64,000 nt of DNA from Tridacna crocea (lineage: Eukaryota > Mollusca > Bivalvia > Cardiida > Cardiidae): the NCBI GenBank assembly GCA_943736015.1, contig OX031070.1:40726173-40790172 (forward strand). The letters are read 5' to 3'. The notes below the pieces were generated by a model, which worked only from the letters and a program-made list of their open reading frames with translations, was not told where the DNA came from and did not search any database. Shown here piece by piece: positions 42,713-54,700 of the stretch. Position 1 is the first letter of the stretch. Each line of letters begins with the position of its first letter. A program made the translations under genes and the position numbers.

Positions 42713-45700
42713 GTAAGGCTTAGATTTTGTTTTCTTTATTTATTAACCCTTTACTCCATAGATACTTATTTTGACATATCAACAATAGACAGCTTTTGAA
42801 AACATTGTGGGAAAAGGAGAAATTGCTTGTAACAAGAAATTTCTCCTTTTCCCACAATGTTTTCCACTCAGATATTTGTATCCTCATTTATCCATATTTT
42901 TAACATCATATCTTTATATGCTGCTGAAATGGAAGAGCCTCAAATTGGCATATCAGGTAAAGGGTTAAATATTTTGTGATACGTACTTAGTAGATTTATA
43001 TACATGTAATAAATAAATGACAGAATCTAGTCCTTTCGAACACTGATTTATACTCTGTCGCAGACAGATCTCATCCTTCGAGCCACACTTAATTAAATTT
43101 GTGATTTGTAAATACGTTCAATATGGATAGGACTAAAATTTTGTGATATACAGGTAATAGGGATTTAGTCATTGGATTGGTGTTTCATTGTCCAGAGTTT
43201 AGTAAATTTGCTTTTTGTATTTTTCAAGATAAGAGTTTTCTTGGGCAAGGCCTTGTACAGCCTTAGCTTGATACTGCCATAGCCAGGAAGGACATGAAAA
43301 AGTTTACTGTAGGTGTGAAATGCTGAAATAGTTTTGAAAATAGCTTAACTCTTTACCAAACGACAGTATGAACCCTTTACTCCATAGATACTCATATCTA
43401 TGTATTGCTTGTAGGAGTCTTTGGAAAACATTTTGGCAAAAGGTGAAATTGCTCGTCACGAGCAATTTCACCTTTTGTCACAATATTTTCTGTGCTATCA
43501 AAAGGTGTCATATACACATGAGAAACTTCTTCATCCTTGCTGTTATTTAGGGTCGATTAGAGATACCATAGAAATGCCTTATGGGTAAAGGGTTAAGGAC
43601 TTGGCTAAATACAAAGCATTTGTAGACATCAAATTAAATGTTGCTTAAATGTTAATTTCTGTCTTTGATAGGATAGTAAAAAGTGTGGCTACCAGCATTT
43701 TCTCTTTTTCCCCACAATGTTTTCAAAAGCCTTCACTTCCAGAGTTATCAAAAGTTTGAATTGTGTGGTAAAGGGTTAAACCTTCTGGTAAAGGGTTAAC
43801 TCTTTACCAAATGGCCAAATTTTAGACTGGTCCAAATTGAAAGCATTTGCAGACGACAAAATAAAGGTGGCTCAAATGGTAGAATTTGTCCATGATAGAG
43901 TAGAAAATATTGTGGGAAAAGGAGAAAATGCTGCTAAGCAGCATTTTCTCCTTTTCCCACAATGTTTTCAAAAGGCTTCTTTCCTAGGGTCGTTGAAACT
44001 CGGGATTGTTTGGTAAAGGGTTAAACCTTCTGGGAAAGGGTTAAAGGTGGGTATTTAGAATTTTTACATCTCACCAAATTAAAAAATATATATATCACTG
44101 AAATTCATATGGAAAAATAATACAAATCATCCATAATTAAGATTCATAAAATTACAAAATAAAATGTTTTTGATGGTATTCCCTTAAAAGGCTACGCAGC
44201 CTCTTAAGCTATTTTTAGATTTTGCACCAAAAATCAATAAAGCATCGTGGGAATGTCAAGTGAGTGGCACGTGACTCATAACGCTTAAATTTCCTATCAT
44301 AACAAACATGTTATAATTATTTTCCATAATGTCTTCTTCGGACGCTATGTTTGAAGCTGCTTCTGTGTATTCTTGTAAGTAAATGAGCGAATTGATCATC
44401 TAAAAATAGAATGTGTCTCCCGTTGGTGTCAACCTGGGCCGTAGTAAATCTCTAATTTCTCATGTTGTCGGACGGATTTCGACTACTGGGTTTTATGAAT
44501 GAAAATTAAAAGGCTTTCGGAGTATAAGGATGATTTTTTTGCACTTTTGTAAAATTTTCGTCCCAAAATCTGAAGGGCCACCTTTAAACCTACTATCTAA
44601 ACAATCATAGAGCTGTGTGTTGACTATGTTCAGCAAGAAAGCATTTGAAAACATTGTAGGAAAGAGTTAAAAGCTAGTAATTGGCATTTTTTCATATCCC
44701 ACAATCTTATCTGCTTTTTCAACTTAACCCATTACCAAACAATCCCTACTTTTGAAGCCCCTGAGAAAGAAGCCTTTTGAAAACACTATGGGAAAAGGAG
44801 AAAATGCTGGTGACCAGCATTTTCTCCTTTTCCCTTAATGTTTTCTACCCTTCCCAGAACAAATTTCTATTTTTTAGTCACCTTTATTTTGTCGTCTGCA
44901 AATGCTTTCAATTTGGACCAGTCTAAAATTTTTTCGTGTGGTAAAGAGTTAAATATGTAGTCCGAAAAATACTTTCAATATTGACAAGTCTAAAATTTTG
45001 TCTTTTGTCAAATTTGAGGTAAACATGGCTGTACATGTACGGTGTAATATTTCATTTTTCATTTTTTCAAAAAGTTATTTTTTTAGCTCCACTGGCCAAA
45101 GGTTTATATCATGGCCGGTATCCATCATGCGTGTGTGCACATGTTAACTTTTATTTCAAAGATCTTCTCTGAAACTACCCGTCCAAATTTCTTGAAACTT
45201 CACAGAAATGATCCTGCCATGATCCTCTCCAGAATTTGTTGAAAGAATTTGACTTCTTCAAAAACTCTGGTCGCCATGGCAACAAAACTAAAAAAAAAAT
45301 TGAAAAATCTTCTTCTCTGAAACCACAAGGCCCAGGGCTACTGAATACATGTATATTAAGTTTTTTGATAGAAAATATTCTGTTTTCAGGAAGAGTGATT
45401 CATTTTGATGCTAATAGTTATGCTGACATGAGTGGAATAATAAATTCATAGTAAGGTTTCTATCAATCAGGTTTTTTCCCAAGAACTTTACCTTTTATGC
45501 CAATAAATTAATCTGCTTTTATTGCTTGACAGTGTTCATTGTTTTCGAAGGTCCTCTTTTTCAGGGTCATGAACACTTCAATTTGTGTGGAGCGATATAC
45601 ATCTGACATGGCCCTCTTGTTTTATCTCATATTTCAAGATGTAAATTGATTTCAAACAAACACTCTGTGAGTCTTATATTTTTTCATACAGGTGTCATAA

Positions 45701-48700
45701 TAAGGTCTATTATTTGGATACAAGGATCGTTTCCACCACCTTCCCACACAACATATGGAGACGCAAACCATATATTTTGTATCATAGTATCTGTAAGTTG
45801 AAAGTGCCTCTTATTTCTTTGCAAATTTTTCTAAGGAATCCAAAAATTGAATCTATGTCCCAATATCATGCAAAAAATAGGGTTTATTATCTGCTGCCAA
45901 AGGCAGGGAGATAAAGTTTTTGCACTGGCTGCCCATCTGTCCTTTTGTCTCTCCATCTTTCTGTCTGTCTGTCTGTTTGTCTGTCCTTTCAAACAGATAT
46001 ATTCTACAAGTGTTGATGAAAATTGATGAAACTTTATAGTTGTGTCTCTATGATAGTCTGCTGATATGCCATGTTATGGAAGAAAGGGGTTTAATGTAAA
46101 ATTTTTTTATGGAACTGTTACAAAAAGGCTACATGATTATACATACAAGAGACATCACTTCATCTTTTTCTATCAAAAAATGTCTTTTTGGGAGGGGGAT
46201 ATCATTTCATGGAAACAACTTGTTTTCCTTAACCCTTTACCCCAATAGGCATTTCTATGGTATCTTGAATTCACCCTAAATAACAGAAGGATGAAGCTGT
46301 TTCTTATGTGTATATGACACCTTTTGACAGCATAGAAAACATTGTGGCAAAAGGTGAAATTGCTCGTCACAATGTTTTACAAAGGCTCCATTTGCCGCTA
46401 GGTTTGCACTTATTTTGATATTATTAACTATTTAACGCACAGTAAAATTGTAGACTTGTTCAAATTAAAAGCATTTGCAGACATCAAATTAAATGTTGAT
46501 GAAATTATACTTTCTGTCCTTGATAGGCTAGGAAAATTTGTGGGAAAGGGATATGCTGGTCTCCTTTTCCTATATTTTCAAAAGGTTTCTTTCTTAAACT
46601 CGGGTTTGTATAGTAAAGGGTTAATTCTCATTTTATGTCGATCATCTAGCCCTTACCTTACACCTTTTTCAATGTCTTCCACTGATTGTGGTTTGAAGTG
46701 TTAACTTTATTTTAAACAGGGACTTACATCTTATTTTTACCTCTCAACTGTGATCTGGCATTTTGTATATGCAGTAGAAGCTCATAAAGTGAGCAATGGA
46801 AAAACAAGGTTTGTAATTTAATGAGTGTCTTTTTATATTCTTTTCAAACTTGTTTGATCTGTATCTAGTCCTTATCCATATAATCCATGATTTTAGTAAA
46901 CTTGAGAAAAACAGCTGTAGAAAATATTGTGGGAAAAGAGAAAGTGCTAGTAACAAGCAAGTTTGCCTTATCTCACAATATTTTCTACCTTTTTAACCCT
47001 TTCCCAAACAAGCCCTGGTTTTTACGTTTCTGCAGTAAAAGTCTTTTAAAAACACTGTGGGAAAAGGAGAAATTGCTCGTAATGAGCAATTTCTCCTTTT
47101 CCCACAGTGTTTTCTACCATTTCTGAAAACTTTCTGGCATTTTCTCCAAATCTAAAAATGTCGTCTGCAAACTCTTTTGGTTTGGAAAAGTCTAAAATTT
47201 GTCGCTTGGGAAAGGGTTAATTTAGTTCTCACTATTAGAGAAGCATTCAGTTCGTTATCTGCAAATACTTTGGATTTCATGCTTTTCCATAGGTTATCAA
47301 GAAATATTGTTGAAATATCAATTGGTGAGAGCAATACTATTGTAAGTGCCTATACATTGTATAGGCACTTACAATAGTATTGCTCTCACCCATCGATATA
47401 TTTTGATAATTCATGGTTACGACTCCATACATTTCTTGTGCTGTTGTATTGTAATGTTTTTCTATGTGGAGGAGGCACACCATGGAAAATAACAAAAATG
47501 ATCTGTACTGGATTTTGATTAGGTTCCCACCCCCCTTACAGCACTCATTATTTTCGCGTGCCTTTCCTCTTTTCGGCAAATATTTTCCCATATTAACCAC
47601 AAGCTGATGAAATAAACTCTATGTAATACAGTATCTTGATGATACCTTAGACAAGATTGAAATGAGGTCATGTTGGGTCAAGACTTGACCAAATATTTGA
47701 CAAGCTCTGTGTTTCCTCTCAAGGCCACAATTTCAGCCCTATACTCCTACAAGTTTGTCAGATTGTTTGTGTAAATATCTTTGACAAGCTTGAAAACGAG
47801 TTAAATTGAGTCAGGAATGAGGTTACAGTTCCAGATCTTTCAAAAACCATGTGTGCACCAAAGAACCCAGTTATCAAACCCGATACTCATGAAACTTGTT
47901 CAGAATGTTTGTCTTGATGGTATCTTGGTCAAGTACAAAATTAGGTCACTCCAGGTCAAAAAGTAAGTCTCTAAAACTCTTTTGTTTTACATCTTTAAAA
48001 CCAGGATCTCTTTAACTTTATCAAGCGAAGATGTTTTTATTCAGGCGAATGCTTTATGAGCAGTGGCTCACATTTTTTTTTCACAGCTTTTGGCTGCTCC
48101 AGCACATTTTGGGTTGGTTTGTTCCTGCAGTGCTTTGTGCAGTTGGGCTATTTATAGCATACAGACCTAATTTGAAAGAGTAAGTACCTCTGTTTGTCCT
48201 TTACAAAACAATATTTTTTACAACCATGAGAAAGACAGATTTTTTATTTTGAACGCATTATCGAAATCGGAGGTAATAGCAAAAATTTGAATTTGTCCAG
48301 TGTACCACGATGCTTTCTACCTTTCCATTAGACTGCTTTTATACACCATAGTTAACTCTTTACCACACAATCCCGACTTTTAATGATCCATTGAAAGAAG
48401 CCATTTAAAAACATTGTAAGAAAAGGAAAAACTTCTGGGAAAGAGTTAAACATGTTTCCAAATGAGATATGATGATATAACTCGCATACACAAGATGTAT
48501 GTATTCATTTGCAATTTGATAGGTTAAAACTTGATGCTGTTAACCCTTTACTCCACAGATACTCATTTCTACGCATTGCTTGTAGGAGCCTTTGGAAAAC
48601 ATTGTGGCATAAGGTGAAATTGCTCGTGACGAGCAATTTCACCTTTTGCCACAATGTTTTCTATGCTATCAAAAGGTGTCGTATACACATAAGAAACAGC

Positions 48701-51700
48701 TATATCCTTGCCGTTATTTAGGGTCAATTAGAGATACCATAGAAATGCCTTATGGGGTAAAGGGTTAAGTAACTTCCTACATTATCATTTGCTTTATTAT
48801 ACCCCCCAAAACTCTGTTTGGGGGGTATATAGGAGTCAGCTTGTCGGTCGGTCCGTCGGTCGGTCGGTCTGTAGCTTTTTGTCCGCTCTATTTCTCATAA
48901 ACTACTGGACAAATTTTATTCAAACTTCACAGGTAAACTCAGTATCAAGCAGAGATGTGCATATGAAATGTTGGTTATGGTTCATTGATTTTTCACTGAG
49001 TTATGGCCCTTTCATGAAATTTCTTGTCCGCTCTTTTTCTCATCAACTATTTGACAGATTTGGTTCAAACTACACAAATAGACTCAGTATAAAGCAGACA
49101 TGTGCATATCCTATTTTGGTTATGGTTTATGTAGGTTTCATGGAGTTATGGCCCTTTGATGATTCTGGACAAATTGCTTTTTCATACTTGAATTTTGTCC
49201 GGAGCATATCTCCAAAACTATACTAGCTAGGGTTATGAAATTTCATGGGTGGATAGATCTCATTGAGGGGAAGTGCAGTGCACAGGAATCATAACTCTTG
49301 CTAGCTTAATTTTTGAGTTATTGCCCTTTGTTGTTGTTTTTTACTTGAATTTTGTCCGGAGCGTATCTCCAAAACTATACTAGCTAGGGTTATGAAATTT
49401 CATGGGTGGATAGATCTCACCAAGGGGGAGTGCAGTGCACAGGAATTATAACTATTGCTTGCTTAATTTTTGAGTTATTGCCCTTTGTCGTTTTTAATAC
49501 TTGAATTTGGTACGGAGCGTATCTCCAAAACTATACTACCTAGGGTTATGAAATTTCATGGCTTGATACATCTCACCAAGGGGGAGTGCAGTGCACAGGA
49601 ATCATGACTCCTGCTCACTTAATTTTTGAGTTATTGCCCTTTGTCGTTTTTAGCTCCACTGGCCGAAGGCCAGCGGGCTTATGTCATGGCCCGTTGTCCG
49701 TCGTCCGTCCGTCCGTCCGTGCGTTAACTTTTTCTTTAAACATCTTCTTCTCTGAAACTACCCATCCAATTTTGATGAAACTTCACAGAAATGATCCTGC
49801 CATGGTCCTCTTCAGAATTTCTTGAAAGAATTTAATTCCTTCAAAAACTCTGGTTGCCATGGCAACAAAACTGAAAAATTTTGAAAATCTTTGAAAATCT
49901 TCTTGTCTGAAACCGTAAGGCCTAGAGCTACCAAATTTGGCATGTAGCTTTATCTAGTGGACCTCTACCAAGTTTCTTCAAATTATAGCCCTGGGGTCAA
50001 AATTGGCCCCGCCCCGGGGGTCACAAGTTTTACATGGGCTTGTTTAGGGAGAACTTTAAAACTCCTCTTCTACCTAGGCATAGGGCCTAGAGCTATCAAA
50101 TTTGGGATGTTGTTTTATTTTGAGGACCTCTACCAAGAGTGTCTAAATTATAGCCCTGGGGTCAAAATTGGCCCCAACCTGGGGGTAACAAGTTTTACAT
50201 GGGCTTATATAGGGAGAACTTCAAAATTCTTCTTCCACCAAGCCATAGGGCCTAGGGCTACCAAATTTGGCACGTAGCTTTATCTAGTGGACCTCTACCA
50301 AGGGTTTCCAACTTATAGCCCAGGGGTCAAATTTGGCCCAGCCCTGGGGGCGGGGTAACAAATTTTACATGGGCTTCTATAGGGAAAACTTTCAAAATCT
50401 TGTCGCACCTAGCTATAAGGACTAGGGCTATCAAATTTTGCATGTAGCTTTATCTAGGGGGTCTCTACCAAGGGTGCCCAAAAGTATAGCCCTGGGGTCA
50501 AATTTAGCTCCCGTCACAGGGGATCACAAGTTTTGCATTGGCTTATATAGGGAAACTTTAATAATCTACTTGTACATAGCCATAAGGCCTAGGGCTACCA
50601 AATTTTGCATGTAGCTTTATCTAATGGGCTTCTACCAAGAGGGCCAAAATTTTAACTTTGGGGGTCAAGTTTGACCCCATCCCAGGGGTCACAAGTTTTA
50701 CATTGGCTTTATAAACCTGTCTCATGGGTCACATATTTTACAGGGCCTTTTATTGAGCAAACTTGTTGTACAGGGCATTTTATTGGGCAAGATTAAAAAA
50801 TCTTCATGTTTATAACCACACATTCTAGTTTCATATTGTAGGTCTGGGGTCAAAATTGGCTCCATCCAGGGAATACAAGTTTAACATGGGCCTCAAGATA
50901 TATTCACTTGAATTCATACATTAATCAAGGGAAATAACTCTTTTTATGAAAGATAAAGTTTGGTACTATTTACCTCCCTTGATTATCAAACTGCATTGAC
51001 ACATGATTGGTGCTAGACATCAAGTTTTTTGATAAAAAATATTCTGTTTTCATGTGTTATTCATTTTTTTGATGCTAATAGTATGCTCACATGAGGTGAA
51101 TAATAAATTCAGAGTAAGGTTTCTATCATTCAGCTTATTTTTCCAAGGATTTTACCTTTCATGCTAATGAGTTAACCTGCTTGTACTGCCTGACAGTGTT
51201 CATTGTTTTTGAAGGCCCTCTTTTTCATGGTCATGAACACTTCAATTTGTGTGGTAAAGGGTTAAAAAGCCAGTGGAGCGATACAGGGCCATCGTGGCCC
51301 TCTTGTTAATAATTGAATTGGGTCCGGTGAATATCTCCAAAACTATACTAGGTTGGGTTATGAAATTTCATGGGTGGATAGATCTCATCAAGGGGGAGTG
51401 CAGTGCATAGGAATCATGACTCCTGCTCTCTTAATTTTTGAGTTATTGCCCTTTGTTGTTTTTCATACTTGAATTATGTCCGAAGCGTATCTCCAAAACT
51501 ACACTAGCTAGGCTTATGAAATTTCATGGATGGATAGATCTCATCAAGGGTGACTGCAGTGCATAGGAATCATAACTCTTGCTCGCTTAATTTTTGAGTT
51601 ATTGCCCTTTGTCGTTTTTCATACTTGAATTTTGTCTGGTGCATGCCCCAGCTTAACAACTTGGGGTAAGACGGGCGTATCTTGCGACAATTTGCCGCTC

Positions 51701-54700
51701 ATGTTCAACTCTTACTTTTGTACTCAACTATTCTGCATTCTGTGACAAAGACCTGTTTGGTGGCAAGGAGCTGCTGTGCGATCACGTTGAGTGATAGCTC
51801 TAGTTTTATTGGCTGTCAATAATTTGCAGTATTTTGTTGGTGAAAGGTGTAGGTATATGTATATGATTAAAAAAAAAGAGAATGTTATGCTGGTTCAACT
51901 TTCCTGGCACTAGCATTTGCTTCTCGCCATGCAAGAAATTTTAGACATCTTGCTTGACCTTTGGTCATGTGCGATATCAAATTTTCTGATGCTGTTCGAA
52001 TGAAATACAAGCACCAGAAAAGTAAGAAGAACATCATATTCCATGTCTATTGGATTTTAAATTGAAATTTGTTCTGGGAAGGGTAGAAAACACTGTGGCG
52101 AAAAAGAGAAAATGCTGGTTACCAGCATTTTCTCCTTTTCCCACAGTGTTTTCAAAAGGCTTCTTTCTCAGGAGCGTCAAAAGTAGGGATTGTGTGGTAA
52201 TGGGTTAACTCATTACCAAACAACAATATTCTAGGCTTGTCCAAATCGAAAGCTTTTGCAGACAATAAAATAAAAGTAACTGAAAATGTGAAATTTGTTT
52301 TGTGGAGGATAAAAAACATTGTGGGAAAAGGAGGAAATACTGGTTAACAGCATTTTTCTCCTTTTTCCACAGTGTTTTCTAAAGATTTCTTTTTTAGGGT
52401 CATCAAAAGTAGGGATTGTGTGGTAATGGGTTCAAGATGGTATTTATGACAGTATTTGGACTTATAAGTCAGAGTGGTCTCTGTGTTTTCTTTACAATTG
52501 CAGGTGCAATGTCAAATATCCAAAATACAGAACAATTTTATATGTGTTGCTTCTATCTCCCATTATACTAGTGTTGTTAGCTGTAGCAGTTTTGCTCTAC
52601 AAGTCTGTCTTAGCAGGTAAGAATACCTTTTACCAAAATCAAGTTTTAGAATTTTGCAAATGCAATATTTACTTTGTTGTCTGAATTTACTTTGTTGTCT
52701 GCAGATGCTTTGAATTTGGTCCAGTCAAAAAATCTATTGTTTGGTAGAGAGTTAAATGCCTTTCACAATTTAAGCTGCCTTCATGGCTATTGCAAATTAA
52801 AAAACGAACCTGCAATAAATGTGCAGGTTGACTTTTGCCATACTTTTTTCACTTTGTTGACACAATCAGGACAAAAGAAAATACTAAATTGCAATTATTT
52901 AAGCACTCATCTCTGGATTGGAACTGTCTGTTACATTCATTCTGCTCTCCTAGACTTTACCAATGTTCCTGTGTTCTCACTGCCCTGAGTTAGCAGGTTT
53001 AAATGGATACAATAGCACCACAGTTGGATGCCAACAGTCATTTTGTAGTATGTTCTTTTTTGTTTTCAGTTAAGAGGTCTCTAATAGTGCATTTTGGACG
53101 TTACTCTACCAGTGAGAGAGAGCTAATAAACAACATTCAAGTGAAATTCATCAGCATTACGATAGCTTTTAGTGTCTGGTAAGTTTTACGATATGAAAAT
53201 CACAAAATCATGGATCAATAAAACGCATTTCGTCTTACAACTCCCTTAACTATTTACCTCACGATAAAATGTTAGACTTGTCCAAATTGAAAGCATTTGC
53301 AAACAACAAAATAAAGGTGACTGAAAAATTAAAATTTGGTTTGGGAAAGGTAGAAAATACTGTTGGAAAAGGAGAAAATGCTGGTTACCAACTTTTTTTG
53401 GTTGTCAGCTTTTACCTGCCATGTCAACTATTTTGAAAAAAAACCTTGTGTACCTCTAGAGGACACATTTTCTGTCCAATACTTATGAATGGTGGTCAGA
53501 ATCTTTGTTTTGACAATATCTACAATGGGAAAATGGGCTATGTTTGGCTAAAAAACAACTCGCTGATGAAAACTGTAGAAAAAGCTTGTGGACAAGCGAG
53601 AAGCCAAATTTCTAGACCAATAATTATGAAAACTTAATAGAATATTTGTCATAATATCTCAAAAGAAATTGAAAATAGGTCATATTTGGTCAGAAGATTC
53701 AGGTAAGCAAATTCAGGGCCATCATGACCCTCTTTGTTATAAGTACATGTATTTTCTCCTTTCCTCACAGTCTGTTTTAAGTTTTTAGTGACATCTCTAA
53801 ACACTTAACACGGAGCTACATTTCATTTGTGTTTGTTGTCTACAGGTGCTTTTAATTTCAACATATCTAGAATTTTGATACCTGGAAAAGGGTTATGGAA
53901 ATAATGTTTACAAACGTTTTAGTTTTTCTCTTTATTTCTTTTTTACAGTTGGATACCCAATATTTTAAATGGAATCTTTGTAAATGCAATGGAAGATAGA
54001 TCTGGTGACATTACCCTTGTGTTCTTAGTTTTACAGGTAATACTATTATTATTACTATTTTTAAAACATATGCAAACTAAACAGGTGAGATGACGTTTAA
54101 TTATGTAGCAAATTTTAGCATAATGGGGATGCTACATGCAGTATGCTTATAAATTGACCAGTCTGGGAACTTTCTGACTGCACATCCTATGTATGGAGAT
54201 TTTTACAATTTGGAAATATTGGCAATTTTGAAAAATTGAAAAATTGGTAAACATTTCTGTTTGCGTATTTTACTATTTGTATACGAACAAATAGGAAGTG
54301 TCTTAAACTCGCAAACATTTCTGTACACAGAATATTTGTAATGGGCAATTCACAATTTTTCGACACCCTTATTATATCCACTTGTACAGTAAAGGGTTTA
54401 AAGGTCAAGATTGTTTGGCATGCAGTCAAGTTATTTATTCAAATTACTGAATATTTGAGTCATCTAAATTGTTCCGCACTTTACTTATGTATTTGCATTT
54501 TCGATTTAGGCTGTGTTGAATCCATTTCAAGTGCTGATGGATGCAATGGTTTTGTATGGCTGGCCTCCAGCTTTATGGAAACAGGTTATTACTACAAAAA
54601 GCAGGACTAGGTCTGGAACAATAAACAGTAATGAAAGGTCAAGGCCAAGGTCAGTTTTGGGGTCTAGGTCGTGGCCATCAGAGAGGGACCCTCTTATCAG

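Noticed and set aside
45388..45451. Possible GPR143 exon after TCTGTTTTCAG
   Set aside because: The same stretch is in another repeat copy near 51040-51110, and the true exon 2 at 45692 fits family alignment and phase.
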